Below, piece by piece: positions 38,496 through 50,172 of a DNA stretch of 64,000 nt; the first letter of the stretch is position 1; the number at the start of each line of letters is the position of its first letter. The stretch comes from Azolla pinnata (taxonomy: Eukaryota > Streptophyta > Polypodiopsida > Salviniales > Salviniaceae): positions 54,905 through 118,904 of the forward strand of contig JBBBWG010032086.1 of NCBI GenBank assembly GCA_037176905.1. The letters are read 5' to 3'. A program made the position numbers and the translations under genes. Under the pieces are notes generated by a model. The model was given only the letters and a program-made list of their open reading frames with translations. It was not told where the DNA came from and searched no databases.

Positions 38496-40458
38496 TTACT
38501 TCCTCTTCCTTCTCTTGCTAGAGCTGCCACGGGGAGAATCACAGCTAGGATTGTCGGTACTTTTCTTTCCAACACTATTTGCCAATTTTTCCTCTGTGAC
38601 CGATGCAAGCTCATCGTTAGTTTGTTTCCTGACATTCATAGGGAGCCTTTTCTGCATCTCCGAGCACCAAAGTGCTCGTTCCAGATCACACGGAGTGAGC
38701 TTCAGATTACTCGATTTAGTCAATTCCTGCATCGAATCAGAATTAATAGTTGTTATGTGCTTTCCATGTGCCATTCATTCAGAATTCCCCCGACATGGGA
38801 CCAATAAATACAGCCAAAGGGTCAACAATTGAATAATCCACACAACCCTGCAAGAAGCTCTGCTCAAAGCCACCCTGCCCCTCATAAACACTCAAGTATG
38901 TAAACACACATGTACATATGAAAATCTACATATGCATATCTATATATGTACGCGTCTCTGATTGCATATGTATACCTACACATACATTAAGATAAATATA
39001 TGCAAAGGTATGCATGAATGTAGAGAGAGAGGCAATTTCTGCCTACCTGAGCTTTGTTCTGAAGCTTTTCCGCAAAGAGAAGGTATTGCTTGAGTGAGTA
39101 ATCTTTCACTCCCCCCAGCACAGCCACCATAGCCTGCATTTTGATTATGTAATTAGTCATAGGACCAATGATAGGGAGAGAAAATGTCATAAAAAACCAA
39201 GTCAGAATACCATAGAAGCATCGAAAAGCTAATCCATGATGAAATTTACGCATCAAAAAAGCTCATCAGCAATGAAAATTCAGGCATGCAAAACGCGCGA
39301 TGAAAATTCACGCATTGACTTGTTAATCAATGATGCGGTAAAGCAAGCAAAGATAACCTCATCAGACATGAAGGGGGCGATGTCAGGTGCAAACACGGCA
39401 AGAACAGCCGACGCAGTTGCAGGTCCGACGCCTTTCAAGGATGAAAGAGTAGTTATCGCCGACTTAAGATCAGGCAATGAAGAGAACGAAGCTTTCGACA
39501 CAGCTTGTATTTCTCGATCGTCCAATGAAGAAACAAAATCCATTAATCTGGGCCTGCAATTCCATAAGGCATCAAATACATGAAAGCTTGCCGGTGCAGG
39601 AGAGACTTCAAGAGAAGAACAAGGCATGTTTTCACAACACGTTGAATTAGTAAACAATCAAAATGAGGAATTCTACATGAAATAAGGAGCATGCATTCTT
39701 GACTCGAAAACCTGCGAGAGCAGCATCGGGATGCAGGCTAACTAGCATACCTAGCTCTGATTTTCCTGTTTCAGTTCTTCAGAATGGTGCAAAATTGACT
39801 TTGGAGCCACCGAAAGGTTTGAAATCAAACCTTGCCAGATCATACTTGAGACACAACTGACAAGGTTCTGAATGATTGTGCTAAACCAGTCGAAGGACAT
39901 GGATCGCGAAAGACCGACCGATTCCATGAGCTCGATCGCGAAATGGCAGAGAGAAAGCAAAGAGCCCAGAGATCTCAAAACAAGTACAGAATTTTTGCTG
40001 TAGATCTGATGATTCCGAAAAGGGGGAGGGGGAACGATTGCTTACCTCCATTTCCCGCGACAGAGCTTCCATTTGAGGACATGGATGAGCTCCTGTTTGG
40101 TGATGAAGGGAGCAGGGAAGCGAGATCTGATGAGGTCTGGTAAGGAAACAGTGTAGAAATGGTTCAGATATGTCAGGTCGTCGTCATCATCATCTTCTTC
40201 TCCTCCTCCTCCTCCTTCTTCTTCTTCTTCTTCTTCCTCTGCTGCTTCTGCTACTGCTTCTTCTTTGCCTACCTTCTCTGTCCTCCTCTTCTTGTTGTTG
40301 TTGCTATTCTTCTTGCTGTTCTTCTGCTTGTTGTGGCTCTTCTTCTTCTTCTTCTTCTTCTTCGTCTTCGTGGAATGGATGGTTTGGGAGAGAGATTGTA
40401 TGCAGGCGCCATAGCTGTCGAGGGCGCACTTCCAGGCAGAAGCGTCGGAGGAGGACAT
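38496..40458 (-). CDS. Conserved eukaryotic helix-hairpin-helix protein of unknown function
   Basis: Four exons on the minus strand: 40458-40046, 39553-39358, 39133-39047 and 38726-38496, 308 residues, all phases consistent. It belongs to a small family conserved in plants and other eukaryotes. The readable core is [42 protein letters not shown], then the helix-hairpin-helix [28 protein letters not shown] and [16 protein letters not shown]. Such a hairpin suggests nucleic-acid binding of the DNA-glycosylase kind, but I see no catalytic residue set, so the activity is unknown. The start is the second Met of [14 protein letters not shown], since plant relatives begin MSS.D.W. Unusual for the family, exon 1 contains an inserted Lys run and Glu/Gly/Asp runs. 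The C-terminus ends in a Lys/Arg cluster (SSSKRRKRK) that could act as a nuclear signal. Confidence 0.82.
39737..39889 (+). pseudogene. Broken copy of a dynein exon fragment inside intron 1 of the helix-hairpin-helix gene
   Basis: The ~150 bp match 34271-34422 of dynein exon 43 at about 90% by eye. Shared anchors are ctgattttcctgtttca, gactttggagcc, aaaggtttgaaatcaaacct and gccagatcatacttgaga. A one-base insertion after ttgaga shifts the frame. It has no exon-intron boundary of its own and starts and stops within the parent exon. It lies in dynein orientation, antisense to the host gene's transcript. Confidence 0.88.
40180..40375 (-). repeat. Trinucleotide (TTC/TCC)n tract inside exon 1 of the helix-hairpin-helix gene
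   Basis: On the plus strand the tract is almost pure pyrimidine. On the coding strand it gives an eight-Lys run, Asn/Lys-rich stretches, long Glu runs, five Gly and seven Asp between residue ~28 and the conserved core. Plus-strand frames over it (poly-Phe, poly-Leu, poly-Ser) are artefacts. Confidence 0.85.
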
Positions 40459-40632
40459 GGCCAAGGGACCCATTTGCGTTCCGCAACGCTCATCTCTGAG
40501 CTCTGCGCCCTGAACTCTGACCTCTGACCTCTGACCTCTGACCTCTGAAACCCTGAACTCATGGCCAAGGAGCTCTGCATCTCCACCTGCTCTGCTCTTC
40601 CCTTCCCTTCTCGGAGCTCTGCTCTCTGTCAT

Positions 40633-42060
40633 GCTTGCAAAACCCTAAACCCTGAAACCCTGAAACCCTAAACCCTAATCCGAAAACCCTACTGACCCTT
40701 AAGCTTGCAAAACCTTAAACCCTAGAGCCCTCAACCCTAAACCCTAATCCTAAGACCCTACTGACTCTTGAGCTTTGCAAAACCCTAAACCCTAAAACCC
40801 TCAACCCTAAACCCTAAAACCCTCAACCGTAAACCCTAATCCTAAAACCCTACCGACTCTTAAGCTTGCAAAACCCTAAACCCCTTCCGACTCTTAAGCT
40901 TGCAAAACCCTAAACCCTAAACCCTAAACCCCTCAATCCTAAACCCTAAACCCCTCAACCCTAAACCCTAATCCGAAAACCCTACTGACCCTTAAGCTTG
41001 AAAAACCCTAAACCCTTATCCGAAAACCCTACTGACCCTTAAGCTTGCAAAACCCTCAACCCTAAACCCTAATCCTAAATCCCTACTGACCCTTAAGCTT
41101 GCAAAACCCTAAACCCTAAAGCCCTCAACCCTAAACCCTAATCCTAAAACCCTACCGACCCTTAAGCTTGAAAAACCCTAAACCCTAAAACCCTCAACCG
41201 TAAACCCTACTCCTAAAACCCTACTGACCCTTAAGCTTGAAAAACCCTCAACCCTAAACCCTAATCCTAAATCCCTACTGACCCTTAAGCTTGCAAAACC
41301 CTACACCCTAAACCACTACACCCTAAACCCTAATCCAAAAACCCTACTGACCCTTGAGCTTGCAAAACCCTAAACCCTAATCCAAAAACCCTACTGACCC
41401 TTGAGCTTGCAAAACCCTAAACCCCTCAACCCTAAACCCTAATCCGAAAACCCTACTAACCCTTAAGCTTGAAAAACCCTCAACCCTAATCCGAAAACCC
41501 TACTAACCCTTAAGCTTGCAAAATCCTCAACCCTAAAACCCTCAACCCTAAACCCTAATCCTAAATCCCTACTGACCCTTGAGCTTGCAAAACCCTAAAC
41601 CCTAAACCCCTCAACCCTAAACCCTAATCCGAAAACCCTACTGACCCTTAAGCTTGCAAAACCCTAAACCCTAATCCTAAAACCCTCTCGAGGCTTAACC
41701 GCAAAACCCTCAAACCCACAACCCTAATCATAACACCCTACCGACCTTTAAGCTTACAAAACCCTATACCCTAATCCTAAAAACCTACCGAGGCTTAACC
41801 CTAAAACCCTACCGAGGCTTAACCACAAAACCCTAAAACCCTACCGAGGCTTAACTGCAAAAACCCTAAGACCTTCAACCCTAATCCTAACACCCTACTA
41901 ACCCTTAAGCTTGCAAAACCCTAAAACCCTACCGAGGCTTAACTGCAAAACCCTAAACCCTCAACCCTAACCCTAACACCCTACTGACCCTTAAGCTTGC
42001 AAAACCCTAAAACCCTAACCCTTTGAATCCTAAATAAACACACGAAACCCATAAACCCTA
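40633..42060. repeat. Interstitial telomere-derived satellite with cttaagcttgcaaaaccct units
   Basis: Dozens of aaaccct/ccctaaa copies are arranged in higher-order units of roughly 50-65 bp: cttaagcttgcaaaaccc, taaaccctaatcc.aaaaccc, tactgaccc. Later units swap in cgaggcttaac. The array starts right upstream of the helix-hairpin-helix gene's 5' end. It is too degenerate to be a working telomere. Confidence 0.9.
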
Positions 42061-42560
42061 AAACCCTCTTCAAGCCTTGAACACAAAACCTGTGTAGGCT
42101 TTGGTGAGCATATTCCGGCCTCTAAACCCTAACCCTAAAACCCTGCCAAACCTGTGGATGCTTTGTCTGGCCCCTAAACCCTAACCCTAATCTGCGGATG
42201 CTTCTAAAACCTTTGTGGACCCAATGGATGCTTTGTCGAGCATATTCGGACCCTTAAACCGTAACCCTAAAACCCTATCGGATGCTTTGTCAAGCTTATT
42301 CTGACTCCTAAACCTTCACCGTGAACCCTAGAGATGCTTTGTCGATCATATCCCGATCCCAAAATCTAACCCTAGAACCTTGCAATGGCTTTTGGTCGAG
42401 CAAATTCCTACTGTTAAACCCTAACCCTAATACCCCACAGATGCTTTTGGTCGAGCAAATTCCGACTGTGCTAAACGCTAACCCTAACACCCCACAGATG
42501 CTTTGTCGAGCATATTCCAACCAAACATACCACTTCTTCGAGCATATTCCAACCAAACAT
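42061..42560. repeat. Second repeat block: atgctttgtcgagcatattcc mixed with ccctaaccctaa
   Basis: About eight spaced copies of gatgctttgtcgagcatatt or ..ttttggtcgagcaaatt alternate with 10-30 nt of ccctaaccctaa-type sequence. It continues the telomere-like satellite with a different non-telomeric spacer. Confidence 0.75.
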
Positions 42561-42699
42561 ACCGCTTCTGTAAGCTTGTTCTATGTTGGACACACGTCAA
42601 GCAGGGCGGAGTTCATCAATTTTCCCATGTGAAAGCTGCTGCCTCTACACTATCTTTTGCTAGAATCGATTTGGAAGTTCCATGATTTCTGACTCCTTC

Positions 42700-43120
42700 C
42701 TTTGATCTCGTACTAGCTATATATACACTTGATAATTACTGATTCACGATGCATGAGTTCAAATCTTTGATAATACCAGCAACTTTCAATTTATTAACAC
42801 CAACTCTTAGCACCCATCAATAGGAAGTAGTCTAACGACTCCTGATGAGGGATCAGTCGTTCAAATCTTGATAATACGGGCAGATAACAATCAATTAGCC
42901 CTCTTCTAACTTTCAGCTAGTAGTATTAAGATTCATTATTTCAATTGCTTCAACATCAACAGTTAGCATCTTCCTATTCCCGACAATAGCTAGTAGTACT
43001 AGGACCCTTAGTGAGGGATCATGAGTTCAAATCTCGATAATACAGGCAGATTCCAATTGATTACTCTTTAAACTAGAATTATTACTCTTTGTTTAGAGGC
43101 CACGAGTTAAATTCTTGATG
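42700..43120. repeat. Diverged repeat with gttcaaatct..gataatac motif
   Basis: Copies begin near 42757, 42861 and 43024, each with gttcaaatctt/cgataata(c). Two are preceded by gagggatca and two are followed by gggcaga/aggcaga. A weaker copy lies near 43100. The gttcaaatc core resembles a pol III B box, so a SINE relic is possible, but I see no matching A box. Confidence 0.4.
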
Positions 43121-43488
43121 ATCTGAATCCAAATCATCCATTAACCTTGACTTTTAGCACCTTCCCATTCCTATGTAGCCTTTTTAACCAATATTCCAAA
43201 GAAAATACAAGGCCAAATTGGAACTCAAAACAAAAGCACCTAGAAAAACATCTGTCAGTATCTAAAATTTCAATCCAATTACCAAGCAATCTTGTCCAAA
43301 TGGAAGTTTCAATATCCGGAATAAAAGGGCATGAAGAAAGAAGGGGGGGGGAGGGGGAGAAACCTAAGACCTCACAAATTAACTTATATTTCTCAACAAA
43401 CACACACTCAACAATCAACTTCAATAAACCTAGGATGGGTAGAAAAAAGACAAAATCATTCTAACTGCTAACCAAGCACACACATGGC

Positions 43489-46400
43489 CTAGAAAATCCT
43501 GAACAATACGCCGCCGTGAGCTGCAAAGAATGGAGCAAACACGAGAGATTCGACGGCCATGAGCTTTATCAGAATGTTCAGTGATGGGCCCGAGGTGTCC
43601 TTCAGAGGGTCGCCCACCGTGTCACCGATGACGGCTGCCTTATGCGGACCCGAACCTTTCGGTCCAAGTGAACGTGCATGTTGTGAAGCACCAGCCTACA
43701 TCAATAGAAAAAAAATTTCCCATACTTCAAAAGCAAAGAACAAGTTTATCTGCGTAAGCATAAATAGATGTATGTGTTGCGTGAGCATGAATAGATGTAT
43801 GTGTGTGAACATGCATAGATAGATGTACATGTGCGAGCATAAATTGATGGTGTGTGAGCATGAATTGATGTGTGTTGCATGTATCTGTGTGAGCATGAAT
43901 GGAAAGTGTGTATTATCTGTATGTATGTGTGTGACTACAAGGAAAGTACATGTATTGTGTCGGTTCAGCCATAGAAGTACTGGTACAAATGTGTATGCAT
44001 GTCCACCCACAAATACTGATACAAAATGTCTATGCACATGTGTGTGTAAGCAAGTATGCATATGTTTGTAAGCAAGCATAATGCATGTATGTATAGTGCT
44101 GTGCATGTGAACAAGCATACTGCATGTATGTATAGTGCTGTGTGTGTGAGCATGCATATTGCATGTATGTATAGCGTTGTGTGCGCTATACATGTATGTG
44201 AGGACATGTACACGACGCAATTGAGCAAGAACAAGTCACCTCAATATACTTCTTGGCATTGTCCCATGCACCTCCCGTGTTGGATGCGGAGATGGCAACC
44301 TGAAACCAAATCAACATGGAATGCCAAATATTGCTTGCAATCAATGGCCCTTTAATAATAGTTGTGCACTACGTATAAATCGAATCGAGACAGGCCCATT
44401 AGTCGTAACAAACCTGCACGCCGGAGACCAATGCACCAGCTAAGAGCCCTGATAGAGTTTCCACGCCAAACAAGATACCCACAACCAGAGGTGTTAACAT
44501 GACCAGGGCACCGGGAGGGATCATCTCCCTGATAGAAGCATCGGTCGAGATCTCCACGCACGTCGCATAGTCGGGCTTTGTGATGCCCTCCATTAAACCA
44601 GGAATGTTGTTGAACTGCCTCCGGACCTCCTCCACCATGCTCAATGCGGCCTTGCCAACACTCTTCATGGTCATAGCTGAGAACCAATACGGCAACATCG
44701 CTCCCACTAACAATCCGATGAAGACTCTGGCTGACAGAATGTCCACCGATGCTAGCGAGGCGCGACTTATGTAAGCTCCAAATAACGCCAACGACACAAG
44801 TGCAGCGGAGCCGATTGCGAAACCCTGGAAGAAAATAACCCGATCCAATGTCAATCCTTCCATCGACTATGCCAAGAATGAAGAGTCAATTCAACATCAT
44901 TCTTCCAACCACAAAGAAAGAATTTTTTGTATCACTATGCCAAAGATTAGGTAGCTGGATGAAAATAGACAATAAATTATCAATGGGTTAGTTACCTTCC
45001 CAATTGCGGCGGTTGTGTTTCCAGCAGCATCAAGAGCATCGGTCAGTTCACGAATATGGTGACTCATTCCAGCCATCTCTGCAATACCACCTGCATTGTC
45101 GCTGATGGGCCCATATGCATCGATCGCAAGACCAGTAGCAATGGTACTAAGCATGCCCAATGCTGCAACAGCAATCCCATAGAACACAGCAAGTGCGAAA
45201 CTAACATAGATGGCAATAGCTATGGCAAAAATGGGAATGATCACAGACTTATATCCAAGTGCCAAGCCAAATATCACATTAGTGGCTGCTCCTGTTCTGC
45301 AGGAATCCGCAACATCTTGCACAGGTCTGCCAATTCAGCAATTTAAGAGAATCTGCTTCATAACATTGCTCACTAGTCCCAATCTATATATCCAAAGCTT
45401 CGTAATGCAATAATACATAAACACTACTCTACATCTCTGACCTGTATGCATTACTTGTGAAATATTCGGTTGTATAACCTATAACAAGGCCTGCCCAAAG
45501 TCCGACCGCAACGCAGAAAAAGAGCTCCCTGAAGGAATGAGCAGAATTAAACAATGTCACACAGACGTCAAATGTGGGAGTGCTTAACTGATAAACACTG
45601 CAAGGCCAGGTAGATACGTTACCACCATTGCACAAGTTTTGGTTCATTGCCAAGGTTGTAAATGTGGAAAGAGACTGGTACAGAAAAATAGCACACAACA
45701 AGAATGCCCAGTGTCATCAACACAGTTGAGATAATCAATTGCCTCTTCAGCGTTGGCTCGATTTGCTTCACTTCTTTGATCTCATAGAGATCAGTAGCAA
45801 ACAAGGTTGTGATCAAGCAGACAATGATACCCATAGAACTGATCAGAAGAGGAAAGCACATGGCAGTAAAATTATGGGTCGTTCCGAATGATGAGATCGA
45901 AGCTACAACCAAGGCAGCGCAAGATGACTCAGCAAAAGAACCAAACAGATCAGAACCCATTCCAGCGATGTCGCCCACATTATCACCTACATTGTCTGCA
46001 ATGACCTGAAGGTAGAAATTTACTAAAGCATGAGATGAATAATATTGCTAAGATCAAGGGAGAATTACTATCATCTGATGCAACGTGCAAGTTTTTTATT
46101 TCATTATATCTCCGAACCAAGGCATTATAGCTAATTTAGACCACCATAATAATCCAGTAGATCTTTCAATTCAAATTTAGGATTTTAATTCTGTAGGAAC
46201 ATTTACCGCAGGATTCCTGGGATCATCCTCGGGGATATTTCTCTCAACTTTGCCGACTAGATCAGCACCCACATCGGCAGCTTTGGTGTAGATGCCACCG
46301 CCCACTCGCCCAAAGAGAGCAACCGATGAGCCACCTAGACCATATCCAGTGATGGCCTCAAAGAGACCTTCCCACTCATTACCATAGTATAACCTAAACA

Positions 46401-48523
46401 GATTGATAGCAATATAGAGCACAAGGAGCCCATTTGCAGCCAGAAGAAATCCCATGACAGCTCCTGAGCGAAATGCAGTGATAAATGCCTTTCCTACCCC
46501 CTTTCTTGCCTCAAGAGTAGTTCGTGCATTGGCATACGTAGCTATCTTCATGCCCAGATATCCCGACAACACAGAGGTAAGTACTCCTAGAACAAAAGCA
46601 GCAGTTGTGAATGCCGCAGTGATCAGTGCAGGAACGCAGGTTGCTGATGTATCATAGGTGCAAGCCTGAGCCTCTAGGCTGAAATTATCGACTGAACCAA
46701 GGAAAACAAAGATGATGATAGCAAAAACTCCAAGGAAACTGCCAAGATATTTGTACTCTGTGAGAAGAAAGGAGTTGGCACCTGCAAGTTAAAACAGAGC
46801 AAGAGACATGTTTAGCCATCCACTAGATCTGATTATACAACTAGAAAAACGAAGAGGAAAGTGAATGCCTCAAAAAAAAACATTAGTATTACATTGAGAA
46901 GCAACCAATAATTAGCATTAATCAATCGTGCAAACCCAGATGCAGAAGCTTAGTTTGATATGCAGAAGGATCATCAATCAGTTTATAACTAAATAATGAA
47001 TACAAGCCAAACTGCAAGCATATAATACTGCAAGACATTAACATTAACATAAAATAGAAGCAATATATTGAAGACTAGTGCATAAAGGAGGATAAAAATC
47101 TGCATATAAGACTCTTAATTCACTACAAGACGCATAATTCCCCATCTGCACATGCACATTAAATGCCACACAGATTATGAAATAAGATGCGAGACTAATT
47201 TTATTTCCGTTATGATCCATCACCGTGAAGCTTTCCAACTTCCAATCTTCAACAAGTGCACATTGTTCAATCGTCTCAATCCAGCCTAGTTATGGATCTG
47301 GAATGAAAGATTCTGCTGCTCATAAAATCAAATCAATCGTCACTGCAATGACATAGGGATTAGAAACAAAAGCTTGCAGATCTGCTTTATATTTCGGGTA
47401 CTTGATCTTCGCAGGGAAACAAGGGTCCATATGAACAGAAGCTTGCCGTTAATTCGCTTTTCAGTACCAAAACTTGATCTTCCCATTCATATGGATATTG
47501 ATCATATTAGGAGATTGCTTCCAACCGATCTTCGCATGGACATATGGATATGTAACAAAAGTACTTTCCATATCCCACTGATATTCATATGCAGATGAAC
47601 TACGGATATGCAAAGAAAGCTTCTGCGTTGCATAAGCGATATTGGATCCTCTCCTCGTCAGAAACTGATATGGAAAGACAGCTCCTACTGTTAATAACTC
47701 ATTCAATCAAATTCCCAACCTTATGCTTCAGCTGATCTATAATGAATCACAGACACCCAAATCACGTTCTCAAACACAAGGACAAATAATCACTGCGACA
47801 TCTGATGGTACAATCTCGTATCCATCAAGACCACATCAAGGGAACATGCAGGTCAATCAAATCCCAGAGAAGTAAGCCTAGGGGAAAGGCCATCTCGGTT
47901 TTAGGGTTTCCCAAGAGTTGAGGAATATTTCAGGGTTTCACGCATCTCTGGCGCACAGGACATTAAACAAGCGACGAAGGAGACAGTTTTAGAGCTTCAG
48001 ATTCGAAGCAGGTGTAAAACTGGGGGCGGAAAACGAACGAAATCGGAACAGTTTAGGGCTTAAGATCGGTTCAAAAGATGCGGATCAAAGCGGAGACAGC
48101 GATGGCAGCTCGTCACAGACCAAACTTTGCATGGAGAACGATCAAAGCAGAGGCAGAGACGAAAGACAGTTACATATATCTACACAGATACCTGTTCTTG
48201 GTCCATGAAACCTTGCAGAAGAAGAGAAAGGAACAGAGACGAGAGAGAAGACGAGAGGAGTACGTACCGAGAGCGATGGCTTCTTGAATCTCTGCACATT
48301 TGATGACGGTGTCGGAAGCAGCGTCAGGACCGCCTTCTTCGAGGAGCAGGTATCCGCCATGGCCGTTGTTGCCATCGGACTTGGCCGAGGACGACGAACG
48401 AGAAGCAGACACGGAGACGAAGGAGACGACGTACCACTGGAGGAGCGCGAAGGCGATGCCGACGACGGCAGCGAGCGGGATGAAGAGCTCGGTGAGCTGA
48501 TAGAGAGAAAGCAGCAGCGTCAT
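43489..48523 (-). CDS. AVP1-like: Vacuolar K+-dependent (type I) H+-translocating pyrophosphatase
   Basis: The enzyme couples pyrophosphate hydrolysis to proton pumping into the vacuole. Eight minus-strand exons: 48523-48268, 46781-46207, 46005-~45623, 45528-45442, 45326-44996, 44824-44414, 44299-44240, 43695-43489, about 769 residues against about 770 in Arabidopsis AVP1. The substrate site is visible as [22 protein letters not shown] followed by [10 protein letters not shown], and near the end [31 protein letters not shown] carries the Ala typical of K+-dependent enzymes. The whole protein is hydrophobic with many membrane helices and starts [14 protein letters not shown]. The exon 3 donor may lie three bases earlier (45626), removing one Trp. 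The protein is intact and lacks nothing. The first intron is 1,486 nt. Confidence 0.97.
43740..44215. repeat. Minisatellites in H+-PPase intron 7
   Basis: From 43750 to about 43920 a ~25-bp unit (tgtgtgagcatgaatagatg) repeats loosely. From 44075 to 44190 a ~43-bp unit (gcatgtatgtatagtgctgtg) occurs three times. The His/Thr-rich open frames on both strands are artefacts of these repeats. Confidence 0.75.
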
Positions 48524-48589
48524 GGCGATGGCGATGGCGATGGAACTGATCCTTGTTCGTCTGCTTCTTCAGCGCTTGCCTGCCTTCCT

Positions 48590-49185
48590 TGCCGAACCGA
48601 AACCCTAAACCCTTCCCGCTAGGGTTTCTCGGCGTCTGTCCCTAGGGTTTCCGCGCAGGAAAGCTTTAGGGTTTCCGCGCAGGAAAGCTTTAGGGTTTCC
48701 TTCGCCGTCTTCTCTCTAGGGTTTCCTTCGCCGTCTCCTCTCTAGGGTTTCCGTCCCAAGAAGGTTTCTAGGGTTTCCTTCGCCGTCTTGTCTCTAGGGT
48801 TTCCGTCGCAGGAAGGTTTTAGGGTTTCCTTCGCCGTCTTGTCTCTAGGGTTTCCTTCGCCGTCTTGTCTCTAGGGTTTCCTTCGCCGTCTTGCCTCTAG
48901 GGTTTCCTTCGCCGTCTTGCCTCTAGGGTTTCTGCGCAGGAAGGTTTTTAGGGTTTCCGCGCAGGAAGGTTTTTAGGGTTTCCTTCGCCGTCCTGCTTCT
49001 AGGGTTTCCGCGCAGGAAGGTTCTTAGGGTTTCCTTCTGCGTCTGTGTTTCTAGGGTTAGGTTTTTAGGGTTTCTCTGCGCAGGAAGGTTTTTAGGGTTT
49101 CCTTCTGCGTCTGTGTTTCTAGGGTTAGGGTTTTAGGGTTTCCGCGCAGGTGCGCATTTTGCATGGTTTTAGGGTTTCCGTGGCA
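48590..49185 (-). promoter_or_regulatory. Telo-box array upstream of the H+-PPase gene
   Basis: About 20 copies of tagggttt (aaacccta on the coding strand) lie within 600 bp directly upstream of the start codon. The spacers are of two kinds, ccttcgccgtcttgtctc (26-bp unit) and ccgcgcaggaaggttt (25-bp unit). Single telo boxes in plant promoters bind TRB/Myb-type factors. Whether this array regulates or is only a satellite is not shown by the sequence. Confidence 0.7.
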
Positions 49186-49254
49186 AACCCCAATTTCTCG
49201 CCCTTTATTTTTATTTTTTTTTAATTTCTCCAGGCTTTCTTTATTTGTTTATTT

Positions 49255-50172
49255 CTTTAATTTCTTTATTTACGATTCATTTTTACCTATTTACTGACTT
49301 ATTTGATTATTCGGTCTATTTATGACGCCATTTATCTGAAATTGCTTTCTATTTCTGTCCCGTATATTTTGTGCTTTTTTTTTAACCTGCTTTTTTATTT
49401 GCTCCCTTATTTATTGGATTATGACGTCATTTATCTGAAGTTGCGTTTGTTCATTTATTGATGGGAGAATTACCAAAACAAAAATGCCTAACAGAATTAT
49501 AAATTACATTTTAACGCCTACTGAAATCGCAAACTGCAAAATTGACGCCTAATCTTATCTTCCACTGAAAAATCAACACCCAATTACTTCCGTTAGTGTT
49601 GATTGTATTCCTAATCGCTTCCCACCGATTGATCCCAATCGATTCCCTTGCTACATTGGACTAGCTAAAGTTAGCGATTCTAGAATCTAATTAATCGATT
49701 AACACGTTAATTTGGTTTTAATCAAGTGATTAAGCCTTGATCAATAATCTAATTTCGTGCTAATTGAATCCACAATTGCTTGATTTGGCGTGAATCGAGT
49801 TTCTCTGAAATTGCTCTTTACTTTTATTCTCCATGCTTTTATTTCTTTCTTTTATTTAGTTACTATGTACTCATTTGTTTATTTACTTATTTATATTTGA
49901 TTATTAGGTTTATTTATGACGTCGTTTATCTGACATTGCTTTTTGATTTATGCTTGATTTATTTATTTATTTATTTATTTGCTTGTACTTATTTCCTGTC
50001 CAACTATTCGGTTTATTTATGACGTCATTTATCTGAAACTGCTTTTTTATTTTTATTCTCCAGTCTGTATTTACTTACTTATTTATTCACCTATTTATTC
50101 GCCCATTTATTTATTTATTTATTTATTTATCACCGTCCGATTATTCAGTTTATTTGGGAGTCTATGACGTCA
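49255..50172. repeat. AT-rich repeat with recurring tttatgacgtcatttatctgaa
   Basis: The motif tatgacg(t/c)c(a/g)tttatctga occurs near 49322, 49421, 49916 and 50017, followed by a(a/c)(a/g)ttgc-ttt, and a partial copy (tatgacgtca) sits near 50163. Between copies are (tttatt)n-like runs. Three copies contain the bZIP/CRE-type palindrome tgacgtca. A foldback element interrupts the block. Confidence 0.7.
49461..49790. mobile_element. MITE-like foldback element, copy 3
   Basis: It starts aattaccaaaacaaaaatgc then ctaac, ttacattttaacgcctactg, the same terminal block as copies 1, 2 and 4. The interior has cctaatcgcttcccaccgat and atcgattcccttgctac. The right end is unclear; it seems inserted into the tgacgtca-containing repeat. 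Confidence 0.5.

Noticed and set aside
40159-40527. Plus-strand frames rich in Phe, Leu, Ser or Cys
   Set aside because: They are antisense to the microsatellite part of exon 1 of the helix-hairpin-helix gene.
40633-42060. A true telomere
   Set aside because: The array is internal with genes on both sides, the heptamers are degenerate and mixed with other spacers.
43696-44234. His/Thr/Cys-rich frames
   Set aside because: They arise from the minisatellites in H+-PPase intron 7.
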